A stretch of 64,000 bases of DNA, from contig NZ_VIVK01000001.1 in assembly GCF_007828865.1 (NCBI RefSeq), positions 62,001 through 126,000 on the forward strand, read 5' to 3'. Each line of letters begins with the position of its first letter. The stretch's first letter is position 1. This document shows, piece after piece, positions 35,402 through 44,267 of this stretch. The notes under the pieces are model-generated. The model was not told the origin of the DNA. It searched no databases and worked only from the letters and a program-made list of their open reading frames with translations. Both the position numbers and the translations under genes were made by a program. This stretch comes from Kribbella amoyensis. GTDB taxonomy: Bacteria > Actinomycetota > Actinomycetes > Propionibacteriales > Kribbellaceae.

Positions 35402-36478
35402 TTAATGCGACGAAGTCGCAGAAGGGAACTCGTGCAGCTCACTCAGTACCGAGGTCCGCCGGTCCCAGGACATCGCCGACCAGGGCACGGCCAGCTGCTC
35501 CAGCGAGTCGATCTCGCGCGGCCGCATCGAATCCATCGGCCGCGCCTCGGCATGCCGGGAAAAAGCGGACTCGACGTACCGGGTCCCGGTGTCGGCGGCC
35601 AGGAAGACGTGCTTGCGGCTGCTGTCGCAGTTGTGCTCCCACAGCGCCGACAGGTACGCCGCCCCCGCCGACAGGCCGGCGAAAACCCCGGAGGTCCGGA
35701 GCAGGTCGACGGCCGCCGACATGGCGTACTCGAACGAGACCCAGTGCAGCCGGTCGTACAGGTCGTGCCGGACGTTCCGGAACTCGATCGAGCTGCCGAT
35801 CCCGGCGATGATCATCTCCGGGTCCTGGGTGTGCGCGGCGCCGAAGGTGATGCTGCCGAACGGCTGCACCCCGACCAGGTTCACGTCCCGGCCGCGGTCC
35901 CGCAGGTACTGCGCGATCGCCCCGGTCGACGCCCCGGTCCCGACCCCGCCGACCAGGCAGAGCGCGCCGGTCGGTACCAGCTGGTCGACCAGGTCCGCGA
36001 CCGCGCCGTACCCGAGGTAGTGGATGTCGTCGTGGTACTGCCGCATCCAGTGGTACGTCGGGTTCTCGCGGAGGATCTCGCCGATCCGGCGGACCCGGAG
36101 ATTCTGGTCCAGCTGCAGATTGCTCGACGACGGCACCTGCTCGACGGTCGCGCCGAGGATCTCCAGCTGGACCCGGAGCGTCCGGTCCACGGTGGTCGAG
36201 CCGACGATGTGGCACTTCATCCCGTACCGGTGACAGGCCAGCGCGAGCGCGTGGGCGTAGATGCCGCTGGAACTGTCGATCAGCGTGTCGCCGGGCCGGA
36301 CCGCGCCGGTCTCCAGCAGGTGCCGGACCGCACCGAGCGCGGAGTACACCTTCATCGTCTCGAACCGCAGGCAGATCAGGTCGTCGTCGGTCCCCGCGCC
36401 GACCCGGATCGGGTCCGGGTCCTTGATCGCCTCCGCCAGATGATCGTGCAGTCGGGCCGGTCGCTGTTGCAGAGTCAC
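35402..36478 (-). CDS. SbnA-like / cysteine-synthase-family PLP enzyme
   Basis: A 358-residue fold-type II PLP enzyme. The Schiff-base lysine is probably K43 (FETMKVYSALG), the substrate loop is SSSGIYAHALA (71-79) and the phosphate loop GGVGTGASTG (177-186). In place of the SSGNxG substrate loop of cysteine synthases it has a divergent loop, which suggests an amino-acid nucleophile other than sulfide. SbnA, the best-known relative of this kind, joins glutamate to O-phosphoserine en route to diaminopropionate in staphyloferrin B. No SbnB partner is seen here, so the final product differs or SbnB acts from elsewhere. GTG start, overlapping the ABC gene stop. Confidence 0.82.
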   Translation of the reverse strand: MTLQQRPARLHDHLAEAIKDPDPIRVGAGTDDDLICLRFETMKVYSALGAVRHLLETGAVRPGDTLIDSSSGIYAHALALACHRYGMKCHIVGSTTVDRTLRVQLEILGATVEQVPSSSNLQLDQNLRVRRIGEILRENPTYHWMRQYHDDIHYLGYGAVADLVDQLVPTGALCLVGGVGTGASTGAIAQYLRDRGRDVNLVGVQPFGSITFGAAHTQDPEMIIAGIGSSIEFRNVRHDLYDRLHWVSFEYAMSAAVDLLRTSGVFAGLSAGAAYLSALWEHNCDSSRKHVFLAADTGTRYVESAFSRHAEARPMDSMRPREIDSLEQLAVPWSAMSWDRRTSVLSELHEFPSATSSH

Positions 36479-38064
36479 TGCGGCTTGCTCCTCGGGTCGG
36501 CACTACCGGTCAGCACAGGCGGAGAATCAGGGGAATCGGGCGGGATCTCGGCGTCGTCGCGCCCGAGCCGGGCCGCGGCTACCAGTTGGCGGGCGAGCTC
36601 GGTCCGCGGCGAGGTCATCACCTCGCCGGGCGGGCCCTGCTCGATCACGCGGCCGGCGTCCAGCACCAGGAGGTGGTCGGACACAGCGGCGACCAGGCCG
36701 AGGTCGTGCCCGATCCAGACCAGCGCGGTGCCCTGGTCCTTCAGTTCGAGCAGCAACTCGACCACCAGCTCGGTCCCGCGGTCGTCGAGGGCCGTGGTGA
36801 TCTCGTCGCACACGAGTACGTCCGGCTGCGCGAGCAACGCGCGAGCCAGAGCAGCGCGCTGCAACTCGCCTCCGGACAGCCGACTCGGGGGCCGTGACGC
36901 GATCGCCTCGGCGACACCCAGTCGAGCGAGTACGGCGACCGCCTCGGCCCGCGCCTTGGCAGGCGAGACACCGCGGAGACGCGAGGCGGTCCGCGCGACC
37001 TGGTCGGCCACGGGGCGCCGCTCGTCGAACGAGCCACGGACCTCCTGCCAGACGTACTGGACGCGGCGGTTCTGCTCGAGCGAACGCTTCCGCAGCACGG
37101 GCAACGGCGTACCGTCCAGCGTGAGCTCGCCGGTGAAGCGCTCGTGCAACCCGGCCAGGCACCGCGCGAGCGTCGTCTTCCCGCTGCCGGAGCGGCCGAC
37201 CACGCCCACGCAGGTCCCCGGTGAGACGTCGAGGTCCACCTCGCGCAGGATCGGATCACGGCCGCGCGGACGCAGCGACGCCGACACGTTCATTGCCTTA
37301 AGCAACGGCTCGGTCCGAGCCGGAGTTCCCGGACCCGCGATCCGGGCGGCCGCCGCCGGCAGGACCTCGATCCCGCCGGACTCCGCCACCCGGCCGGCGT
37401 CGAGGACCACGACGGACCGGGCGAGCGCACGGACCAGGTCGAGATCGTGACTGAGCAACAGGATCGCCAGCCCCGCACCGGCCAGCTCACGCAGTTCGGT
37501 GACCAGCTGGAGCCGGGTGATCGAGTCCAGCCCCGTACTCGGCTCGTCGAGCACCAGGACCCGCGGCCGGCAGGTCAGTGCCTGCGCCAGCGCGATCCGT
37601 TGCCGTTGGCCACCGGAGAACTGGTGCGGGAACCGGCGCAAGGTCGCTCGGTCGGCCGGCACCTGCGCGGCCCGCAGCGCCTCGGGTACGACATCGCTGC
37701 CCGGATGATGCAGCTTCGCGAGTTCGCGCAGGCCGGCACCGATCCGCCGAGCCGGGTTGAGCGCACTGCCCGGATGCTGCGGCATGTACGCGACCACGCG
37801 CCCCCGCATCGGCGCCGCGTGCGCCGTCGGACCGTTGTCGTCGACAACGACGGACCCGGCGACCTCCACCTGGCCCGACAACGCCACCCGGTCCCCGTGT
37901 TCGCCGAGCAGCGCGAGCGCCGACGTGGTCTTCCCGGATCCGGACGCACCCACCAACGCGGTCACCTCTCCAGGCCGGACCTCGAAGTCCACCCCGTCGA
38001 CGAGGATCGTGTCCCCCGCCCGTGCCGCCAGCCCGCGAACCCGGACCACCGCGTCCCCGTTCAT
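36475..38064 (-). CDS. Fused double ABC transporter ATPase (DppD-DppF type)
   Basis: A 529-residue protein carrying two ABC ATPase domains. The first has Walker A GASGSGKTT, signature FSGGQRQR and Walker B VLVLDEPST; the second has GRSGSGKTT, LSGGELQR and VLVCDEITTALD. It powers the peptide/nickel-type importer encoded by the next two genes; in most species the two ATPases are separate. It overlaps the permease gene by four bases (ATGA) and the PLP gene likewise. Confidence 0.94.
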   Translation of the reverse strand: MNGDAVVRVRGLAARAGDTILVDGVDFEVRPGEVTALVGASGSGKTTSALALLGEHGDRVALSGQVEVAGSVVVDDNGPTAHAAPMRGRVVAYMPQHPGSALNPARRIGAGLRELAKLHHPGSDVVPEALRAAQVPADRATLRRFPHQFSGGQRQRIALAQALTCRPRVLVLDEPSTGLDSITRLQLVTELRELAGAGLAILLLSHDLDLVRALARSVVVLDAGRVAESGGIEVLPAAAARIAGPGTPARTEPLLKAMNVSASLRPRGRDPILREVDLDVSPGTCVGVVGRSGSGKTTLARCLAGLHERFTGELTLDGTPLPVLRKRSLEQNRRVQYVWQEVRGSFDERRPVADQVARTASRLRGVSPAKARAEAVAVLARLGVAEAIASRPPSRLSGGELQRAALARALLAQPDVLVCDEITTALDDRGTELVVELLLELKDQGTALVWIGHDLGLVAAVSDHLLVLDAGRVIEQGPPGEVMTSPRTELARQLVAAARLGRDDAEIPPDSPDSPPVLTGSADPRSKPQ

Positions 38065-38876
38065 CCCGCCACCTCCACCAGCCGGCGAGTACGGTGCACG
38101 AGGCGATCGGCCAGCAGGTTGAAGCCCAGCGTGAACGCGACCAGCATCACCGCGGGGGCGACCACGGCCCACGGCTGGAGCAGCAGTCCCTCGCGGTTCC
38201 GGGACACGCTGACGGCCCAGTCCGGTGCGGTCGGACTCAGGCCGAGCCCGAGGAAGTTCACCGACGCGACCAGGAACACCGCCAGCGTGATCCGGGTCCC
38301 GATGTCGGCCGCGACCGGGCCGAGCACCGCGCGTCCGACGTACCCGAGGTGGATCGCGGCCCAGCTCTCCCGCTGCATCCGCAACGCCTCGACGACCGGT
38401 CCACTGGCAGCGTCCAAGGCGGCCGCCCGAACCAGCCGGGCGACCGTGGGTACGTTGACCATGGCAACGGCCAGCGTGATCGCGAACCACGAGGCCCGCC
38501 AGCCGACCGCGACCACGCTGATCACCAGCAGCGACGGCAGCGGCAACAGCACGTCGAGCGGCCGGATCAGCGCCTCGTCGAGCCACCGGTGCCGAGTCGA
38601 CGCGGCCGTCAACCCGATCAGCCCGCCGACCAGGTACGCGATGACCACGGCGCCCAGGGCCATCCCGAGCGCGGTACGCCCACCGTCGAGCAACAACCCG
38701 AGTACGTCGCGGCCGAGCCCGTCCGTCCCCAACGGGTACCCCGGGCCGCGCTCGTACGGCATCCCCGGCGCGGCGTTCCGCGGTACCAGAGGGCCGAAAA
38801 CCGCGACCAGCAAGGGGATCGCGACCAACGCGGCCGACACGGCGAGCGGGGTACGGGCCCTGAGTCCGGCGGTCAT
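38061..38876 (-). CDS. Peptide/nickel-type ABC permease (DppC type)
   Basis: A 271-residue permease with about six transmembrane helices, the N-terminal GTDGLGRDVLGLLLDGGRTA loop typical of DppC/NikC, and an EAA-like region (AEALRMQ-type, here VVEALRMQRESWAAIHLGYV). It pairs with the gene at 38873-39811. Confidence 0.93.
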   Translation of the reverse strand: MTAGLRARTPLAVSAALVAIPLLVAVFGPLVPRNAAPGMPYERGPGYPLGTDGLGRDVLGLLLDGGRTALGMALGAVVIAYLVGGLIGLTAASTRHRWLDEALIRPLDVLLPLPSLLVISVVAVGWRASWFAITLAVAMVNVPTVARLVRAAALDAASGPVVEALRMQRESWAAIHLGYVGRAVLGPVAADIGTRITLAVFLVASVNFLGLGLSPTAPDWAVSVSRNREGLLLQPWAVVAPAVMLVAFTLGFNLLADRLVHRTRRLVEVAG

Positions 38877-39811
38877 CGGAGCAGCTCCGTCCGCGGTACG
38901 AGGCGGTTGCAGACCAGGTCGGCGCCGAGGTTGATCAGCAACGCGGCCACGGCCAGCACCAACGTCAACCCCTGCACGACCGGTACGTCCCGCGTCTCCA
39001 CGCCATCGATCAGCGCGGTGGCGAACCCCGGAATCGCGAAGATCGCCTCGACCACGAGCACCCCGCCGAGCAACGTGTCCCCCGTCCGCGCCAGCTCCTG
39101 GACACCCGGTACGGCGGCGTTCGGCAGCACGTGCCGGAGGAGGAGGCGACGACGCGGTACGCCGAGGCGCCGGGCTTGGACGACGTACTCCGCGTTCAAC
39201 GCGGTGATGGTGCCGGCTCGAACCTGACGGGAGAGCAGGCACACGGTCCGGCCGAAAAGCACCGCGACCGGCAGGACCAGCAGGACCGGACTGGCCAGCA
39301 GGTCCCCGCCGATCCAGGTCGCGGGCAGCCAGCCGAGCTGCAGCGAGAACACCGCGACCAGGACGACCGCGACGACGAAGTCCGGGATCGCGCTCAGCGC
39401 CAGTGTGACCGAGGTGATCGCCCGGTCCAGCCGGCCGTTCTCCCGGGTCCCCATCACGATGCCCAGGGCAACGGCCAGCGGGACCACGACGGCGAGGGTG
39501 GCGAGGGTGAGGACCAGGGTCGCGCCGAGTGAGGCCCGGACGATGTCGAGCACGGGGCCGCCGCTGATCAAGGACGTGCCCAGGTCACCCGACAGGACGT
39601 TGCCGAACCAGTCGGTGAACCGTTCGATCGCGGGCCGGTCCAGGCCGAGCTGCTCCCGCATCCGCTCGACCTGGTCGGGGGTCAGCGTCTCCACGAACCG
39701 CTGGTCAGCGGCATCGCCCGGCAGCAGCGAGGTGAGGACGAAGACCAGGACCGACAACACGGCGAGCTGGACCACGGCCAGGGCAGCCCGCTGGGCCGCA
39801 TAGGACCGCAT
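38873..39811 (-). CDS. Peptide/nickel-type ABC permease (DppB type)
   Basis: A 312-residue permease with six transmembrane helices and the N-terminal region AAQRAALAVVQLAVLSVLVF followed by the periplasmic-type loop LLPGDAADQRFVE. The cytoplasmic ATPase-contact segment is ARRLGVPRRRLLLRHVLP. It starts immediately after the binding-protein stop (TGA-ATG on the minus strand) and overlaps DppC by four bases. Confidence 0.93.
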   Translation of the reverse strand: MRSYAAQRAALAVVQLAVLSVLVFVLTSLLPGDAADQRFVETLTPDQVERMREQLGLDRPAIERFTDWFGNVLSGDLGTSLISGGPVLDIVRASLGATLVLTLATLAVVVPLAVALGIVMGTRENGRLDRAITSVTLALSAIPDFVVAVVLVAVFSLQLGWLPATWIGGDLLASPVLLVLPVAVLFGRTVCLLSRQVRAGTITALNAEYVVQARRLGVPRRRLLLRHVLPNAAVPGVQELARTGDTLLGGVLVVEAIFAIPGFATALIDGVETRDVPVVQGLTLVLAVAALLINLGADLVCNRLVPRTELLR

Positions 39812-41359
39812 TCAGGCCAGCCACACCTTGTCGAACCGGCCCGAGTCGAGCGTGTTCGGCGGCACCGCCTCGACGCCCTGCACCTTCGGCCCGACCGCGA
39901 CCAGGAAGTCCGGGTGCCCCCAGGCCAGGATGCCGCCCTCGTCCCGCAGGGTCCGCTGCAGCTCGCCGTACTTCGCGGCGCGCGCGTCCTCGTCGGTCAG
40001 CACCTGCGCCGCGGCGAACCCGGCGTCGAACTCGGGCCGCTTCCAGTGCGTCACGTTGAACGGCGACTTCGACAGCAGCCGGTCGGTGAAGTACTGCGGG
40101 ATCGGCATCGCGCCGGACCGGTGACTGCCCAGCGTGCCCTGGGTCAGCAGATCCTTCGCGTACGTCTGCGCGCTGCCGGTGGTCACCTTGAGCTTCACCC
40201 CCGCCTCGGCGACCTGCTCGGCGAACAAGGTCGCCGCCTCGACGAACCCGGCGGACGCGTCCGCGGTGAAGATCTCGAACTCCTTGTTCAGCGCGCCCGC
40301 CTTGGTCAGCAGGGACTTCGCCCGCTCGACGTCACGCTCGCGCTGCGGCAGATCGGCCGGGTAGTACTGGTACCCCTTGCCGAACAGGTCGTTCGCCACC
40401 TCACCCCGACCGGCCAGCACCACGTCGACCAGCCGCTGCCGGTCCGCGAGCAGCTTGAACGCCATCCGCACGTCCGGGTTGTCGAACGGCGGCCGGTCCA
40501 CCTTCATCACGAACGCGTGCAGGGTCGAGCCCTTCGCGGCCACGATCCGCACCGACCGGCCGGCCTCCGCGGTCCGGGCGAAGGTCGCGGTCATGTCGTT
40601 CGCGTACTCGGCCTGGCCGCCCTGCACCGCGTTCGCGCGGGCCTCCGCCTCGGCCGAGAGGACGTGCAGCTCCTCGATCCGGGCCGCGCCGTCCCAGTAC
40701 TCGTCGAACCGGCGGGCGACCATCGAGCGGCCGGCCTCGAACGAGACGAAGCTGAACGGGCCGGTCCCGACCGGCTTGGACGGGTCCTTGAACCCGGCCC
40801 GGACGATCTGGGTCCCGATCCCGGCCAGCAGCGCGGGGAACTCCGCGTTCGGCGCGGTCAGGGTCAGCTCGACGGTGCGCGGATCGACGGCGCGGCACCG
40901 GCGGAGGTCGAGCGCCGCGAGCGAGGACTGGGCAACTCGCTCGGGCGCGGTCGGGTCGGCCACCCGGGACAGGCTGTAGAGCACGTCCTCGGCGGTCAGC
41001 TTGCGGCCGTCGTGGAAGGTCGCGTCCCGCAGCGTGAACCGCCAGGTGGCGGCCTGCGCGTCCGGCTCCCACTTCTCCGCGAGCCGCGGCACCGGCTTGA
41101 GGTCCGGCCCGAGCTCGACCAGCTTCTCGTACATCGCCTTGTGCCGGGCGATGTCGACGAACAGGCTCTGCACGTGCGGGTCGAGCACTTCCTTGGTCCC
41201 GCCGCCCGCGTACACGGCGCGGAATCGCCCGCCCTGCTGGGGCCGCGCGGCCGGGTCCCCCGCGGAGCCGCCGCAGCCGGTGACCGCGGCGAGACCCAGG
41301 CCACCGGCGAGACCGCCGGCGAGGCCCAGGAACCCTCGTCTGTTCAGTGCTTCCGACAT
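39812..41359 (-). CDS. Family 5 substrate-binding lipoprotein of the metallophore-type operon
   Basis: A 515-residue extracellular solute-binding protein (SBP_bac_5, DppA/NikA-like). The N-terminus has a twin-arginine motif (NRRGFLGLAG) and a lipobox ending VTGC, so it is likely Tat-exported and lipidated. The region KWEPDAQAATWRFTLRDATF is diagnostic. It is the first gene of the minus-strand operon, with the promoter and Fur/Zur-type box 50-80 bases upstream. Family members bind peptides, opines, nickel chelates or other metallophores. Confidence 0.94.
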   Translation of the reverse strand: MSEALNRRGFLGLAGGLAGGLGLAAVTGCGGSAGDPAARPQQGGRFRAVYAGGGTKEVLDPHVQSLFVDIARHKAMYEKLVELGPDLKPVPRLAEKWEPDAQAATWRFTLRDATFHDGRKLTAEDVLYSLSRVADPTAPERVAQSSLAALDLRRCRAVDPRTVELTLTAPNAEFPALLAGIGTQIVRAGFKDPSKPVGTGPFSFVSFEAGRSMVARRFDEYWDGAARIEELHVLSAEAEARANAVQGGQAEYANDMTATFARTAEAGRSVRIVAAKGSTLHAFVMKVDRPPFDNPDVRMAFKLLADRQRLVDVVLAGRGEVANDLFGKGYQYYPADLPQRERDVERAKSLLTKAGALNKEFEIFTADASAGFVEAATLFAEQVAEAGVKLKVTTGSAQTYAKDLLTQGTLGSHRSGAMPIPQYFTDRLLSKSPFNVTHWKRPEFDAGFAAAQVLTDEDARAAKYGELQRTLRDEGGILAWGHPDFLVAVGPKVQGVEAVPPNTLDSGRFDKVWLA

Positions 41360-41409
41360 GCGGTTTCCTCACGGTGCGATGGGATCCGGCGAGTTCCCCG
41401 CCGGCTCGA

Positions 41410-41438
41410 ATCCTGCCGTTAATGAAAATCGTTGTCAA
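41410..41438 (-). promoter_or_regulatory. Promoter with overlapping Fur/Zur-type box
   Basis: On the minus strand TTGACA (41433-41438) and CAGGAT (41410-41415) are 17 bases apart, before the binding-protein start at 41359. The 15-base plus-strand element TGAAAATCGTTGTCA (41423-41437) overlaps the -35 and resembles actinobacterial Zur boxes (TGAAAATnATTTTCA) and 13 of 16 positions of the classical Fur core. Repression by metal-loaded Zur or Fur would block polymerase directly. Zinc is favoured on box shape; iron cannot be excluded. Confidence 0.65.
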
Positions 41439-41461
41439 ATTCAGGCGCATCTGAACGGACG

Positions 41462-41472
41462 AGAATCATTCT
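41462..41472. promoter_or_regulatory. Second Fur-family-like dyad
   Basis: AGAATCATTCT is a perfect interrupted palindrome 24 bases upstream of the first box; with flanks (GAGAATCATTCTT) it matches the Fur core at most positions. It could be an auxiliary site for the same repressor. Confidence 0.4.
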
Positions 41473-41566
41473 TCTGTCCCGCTCGCGTGACCGCCGCGCG
41501 TAACGGCGTGTCACCACTCAGTACCACCGAGTACTACCAGTGACGGCTCCCAGCAGGCCGTAGAGG

Positions 41567-42136
41567 TCAGGCGGCAGTTTTGGCGCGGAGAGCGGCGAGG
41601 GCGTCGCTCCACTCGATGACCTGGTCGAGCATGGTCTCCACCCCGGCCACGTGGTATTCGGCCGGCGCGAACTCGCTGTAGTTCTTGAAGTCGGTGGCCA
41701 GCGACAGCGCGACCTGGGCGCGGACGTCGGCGACCTTCAGCTCGCCCATCACCAGGCGCAGGTGCTCGACCGCGCGGGCGCCGCCGACCGAGCCGTAGCT
41801 GACGAACCCGGCGGCCTTGTTGTTCCACTCGGCGAAGAGGAAGTCGATGGCGTTCTTCAGCGCCCCCGAGGTGGAGTGGTTGTACTCCGGGGTGACGAAG
41901 ACGAAGCCGTCGAAGGAGGCGATCTTCTCCGCCCACGCCTTGGTGTGCGGCTGGCTGTACTGGCCCATCGAGGGCGGGATCGCCTCGTCCAGGTGGGGCA
42001 GCCGGTACTCGGCGATGTCGACGAGCTCGAACTCGGCGTCACCGCGCTGCTTCGCGATGTCCAGTACCCAGCGGGCGACGGCTTCGCCGTTGCGGCCCGG
42101 GCGGGTGCTGCCGAGGATGATCGCGATCTTGGGCAT
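41567..42136 (-). CDS. NADPH-dependent FMN reductase-like protein
   Basis: A 189-residue flavodoxin-fold oxidoreductase. The N-terminal phosphate loop ILGSTRPGRNGEAVARW and the FVFVTPEYNHSTSGALKNAI segment are family signatures. Members reduce FMN, quinones or azo compounds with NADPH. ATG 42136 has AAGGA upstream. It is divergent in control, not in strand, from the MarR-type gene above it; a dyad at 42172-42191 lies at its promoter. It ends 207 bases from the metallophore-type operon start, so it could also supply reduced flavin for metal release, but that is speculative. Confidence 0.9.
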   Translation of the reverse strand: MPKIAIILGSTRPGRNGEAVARWVLDIAKQRGDAEFELVDIAEYRLPHLDEAIPPSMGQYSQPHTKAWAEKIASFDGFVFVTPEYNHSTSGALKNAIDFLFAEWNNKAAGFVSYGSVGGARAVEHLRLVMGELKVADVRAQVALSLATDFKNYSEFAPAEYHVAGVETMLDQVIEWSDALAALRAKTAA

Positions 42137-42171
42137 GGTCAGGTCCTTCGGGAGGGGTGAGCGCCATCCGA

Positions 42172-42217
42172 TTTGGTGACGCATCACCAAAAATAGCAAA
42201 CCGGGATGACATGTCAA
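42172..42217 (-). promoter_or_regulatory. Promoter and MarR-type operator of the flavin reductase gene
   Basis: Minus-strand TTGACA (42212-42217) and TATTTT (42190-42195) are 16 bases apart. TTTGGTGA-CGCA-TCACCAAA (42172-42191) is a perfect inverted repeat at the -10/start site, suited to the MarR-type protein encoded just upstream. A second palindrome TGACATGTCA (42207-42216) overlaps the -35. Confidence 0.6.
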
Positions 42218-42229
42218 CCCAAGGGTGGA

Positions 42230-42712
42230 TCAGCAGTCCGCGGCGGCGTCGGGTTCGCGGGACGGCAGACCGGTCAGGACCCGGTCGAGCAGGTCGGTGA
42301 GGGTGTCCTGCTCGGCCCGGGAGAGCTTGTCGAACAGGTACGTCCGGACCGCGTCGACGTGATCGGGCGCGGCCGCCTCGATCGCCTGCCGGCCGGCCTC
42401 GGTGATGCGGACCATCGACCCGCGGGCGTCGGACTCGCACTCCTCGCGGACCACCAGGCCGCGGCGTTCCATCCGGCTCACCTGGTGCGACAACCGGCTG
42501 CGCTCCCAGCCGATGGACCGGCCGAGATCGCGGGTCCGCAGGATGCCGTGCTCGGAGGACGACAGCGGGTGCAGCAACGCGTAGTCGGCGCCCGACAGCC
42601 CGGAGTTCTCGGCGAGCCGGGTCTCGAGCGCGCCGACAAGCTCGGTGTAGGTGTCACGGTACGACTGCCACAGATGCGCCTCGCGCGCATCGAGCCACCG
42701 CGTCTGCGTCAT
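42230..42712 (-). CDS. MarR-family transcriptional regulator
   Basis: A 160-residue winged-helix protein with the dimer helices at both ends and the DNA-binding core GRSIGWERSRLSHQVSRMER followed by the wing region VREECESDARGSMVRITEAG. It is cotranscribed in direction with the flavin reductase gene 93 bases downstream and most likely represses it through the dyad at 42172-42191. MarR proteins usually respond to phenolics, quinones or oxidants. Confidence 0.93.
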   Translation of the reverse strand: MTQTRWLDAREAHLWQSYRDTYTELVGALETRLAENSGLSGADYALLHPLSSSEHGILRTRDLGRSIGWERSRLSHQVSRMERRGLVVREECESDARGSMVRITEAGRQAIEAAAPDHVDAVRTYLFDKLSRAEQDTLTDLLDRVLTGLPSREPDAAADC

Positions 42713-42772
42713 CGCCCCATGATACGAGCCGGCTGTTGACGGATCACCGATCGCTGCGAGGGGTCACCGCGG

Positions 42773-43756
42773 TCACGGAGTCCTCGACAACGCGACGGCC
42801 AGGCCGACGGTAGCGGCCATCAGCAGGAGTTCGGCCGCGGCGAGCCGCCAGAACGCGACCGGCCGGTCGACCAACGCGGGTAGCGTGGACCGCCGGTGCC
42901 ACCAGCCGATCCCGACGAGCGCGGCGAACGCGACCGCCTTGCCGAACACCAACGCGCCGTACCCCGTGGTCACCCACTGCGTGATCAGGCCCCAGCCGTC
43001 CTCGCGGCCGCCGAGGTGGACCTCGGCCGTGACCAGCCCGGTCACGCCGACCGCGATCGCGCAGACCAGGGCGAGCCGGCTGAACCGTTCGACGGCGCCG
43101 CGGTCCCGGGTGTACCGGATGAGCGCGGCCAGTCCCCCGATCCAGACCGTCGCCGCGAACACGTGCACCACCAGCGACGAGGTCGCCAGTACCGACCAGA
43201 GCCCGGTCCGCGCGAGCGCACCGTGCCCGGTCAGCAACGTCGGTACCAGGGCCGCCGCGACCAGGACGAGACAGATCCGCGCGCTCCGTACTGTCCGGGC
43301 ACCGCTCACCACGACCGCGAGTACGGCCGTCAGGACGACGGTCAGGGCGAGCGCGCGGACTTGGACGACACCGCCTGCGAGTTCGGCGTGGTCGAGCAGA
43401 TGCGCGAGCGGTACGCCGAGGATCACGGCCGCGGTACCGACGAGCCCGCCGATACTCGCGACCGCCCAGACCGCCGCCGCGACCGCAGCGTCCTGGCAGG
43501 CCCGAATCCCCTTGCCCGCAAGCTTTCCTGACTCATCCGCGGGCAGGAGCACCGCCGCTGCGAGGACAGCGCCGCCACAGGCGATCGCGGCCAGGTCGGC
43601 CAGCAGACGAAGCACCGGCACCGCCCAGGAGACGGGTTGGCCGGCTCCGGTGAGACCAGCCGGCAACGGCTGCGGCGCACCGCCCGCGGCGAGCAGCGCG
43701 ACCACCAGCACTCCGGTGCCTGCGGCAACTACTCCGGCGGTGAGGTCCTTCCTCAT
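42773..43756 (-). CDS. copD: CopD-family copper membrane protein
   Basis: A 327-residue protein with about eight transmembrane helices matching the CopD/YcnJ domain, including GHGALARTGLWSVLATSSLVVH and the HVFAATVWIGGLAAL segment with conserved His. CopD takes part in copper uptake across the membrane together with CopC. It overlaps copC by four bases on the same strand. Confidence 0.9.
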   Translation of the reverse strand: MRKDLTAGVVAAGTGVLVVALLAAGGAPQPLPAGLTGAGQPVSWAVPVLRLLADLAAIACGGAVLAAAVLLPADESGKLAGKGIRACQDAAVAAAVWAVASIGGLVGTAAVILGVPLAHLLDHAELAGGVVQVRALALTVVLTAVLAVVVSGARTVRSARICLVLVAAALVPTLLTGHGALARTGLWSVLATSSLVVHVFAATVWIGGLAALIRYTRDRGAVERFSRLALVCAIAVGVTGLVTAEVHLGGREDGWGLITQWVTTGYGALVFGKAVAFAALVGIGWWHRRSTLPALVDRPVAFWRLAAAELLLMAATVGLAVALSRTP

Positions 43757-44265
43757 GGGGAGGCCGGGCGGCGCCGGACGATGACCACGGCCAGCGCGAC
43801 CACGACCAGCATGACCAGGACCGCGGCGACGATCTTGACCGTGTTCGAGCCCTCCTCGGCCGGCGGCGGTCCCCCGGTCGTCGGCTGCGTCGGCGCGTGT
43901 CCGGCGTGGGTGACGGTGAAGCTGGCCGAAACGGTGATCGGGTGGCCGTCGGCCGAGGTGATCCGCGCGTCGACGGTGTACTTGCCGGCCTCGACCATCG
44001 CGCCGACCGGCTGGGTCACCGTGTTGTCGATGACCTCGAGGTCACCGGTCGCGACGTTCGTCCCGGTCGGCGACTTCACCTGCACCTGGGCGCCGGTACT
44101 CCCGACCGGCTCGTTGAAGGTCATCACCACCTCGGTCGGCGGCGCCGCCGTCGTCGACCCGTTCGCGGGCGTGATCGACTCCAGCTTGGCGTGCGCCGCC
44201 GCCACCCCGGTGGAAGCCACCAGGGCGAGCAGCGACGCCACCAGAACAGCAATCAGCCGACGCAC
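43753..44265 (-). CDS. copC: CopC-domain copper-binding protein
   Basis: A 170-residue exported protein: signal peptide (about residues 1-24) cleaved before HAKLESITPANG, giving the mature N-terminal His that CopC uses for Cu(II); a second ligand region SADGHPITVSASFTV; then a Pro-rich linker and a C-terminal transmembrane anchor with an RRR stop. It lies between ycnI and copD and shares their strand. Confidence 0.93.
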   Translation of the reverse strand: MRRLIAVLVASLLALVASTGVAAAHAKLESITPANGSTTAAPPTEVVMTFNEPVGSTGAQVQVKSPTGTNVATGDLEVIDNTVTQPVGAMVEAGKYTVDARITSADGHPITVSASFTVTHAGHAPTQPTTGGPPPAEEGSNTVKIVAAVLVMLVVVALAVVIVRRRPASP

Positions 44266-44267
44266 GA

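Noticed and set aside
35393..35410. IdeR/DtxR box (TTAGGTTAA) before the PhyH gene
   Set aside because: Only half of the expected dyad is present, and the gene is inside an operon.
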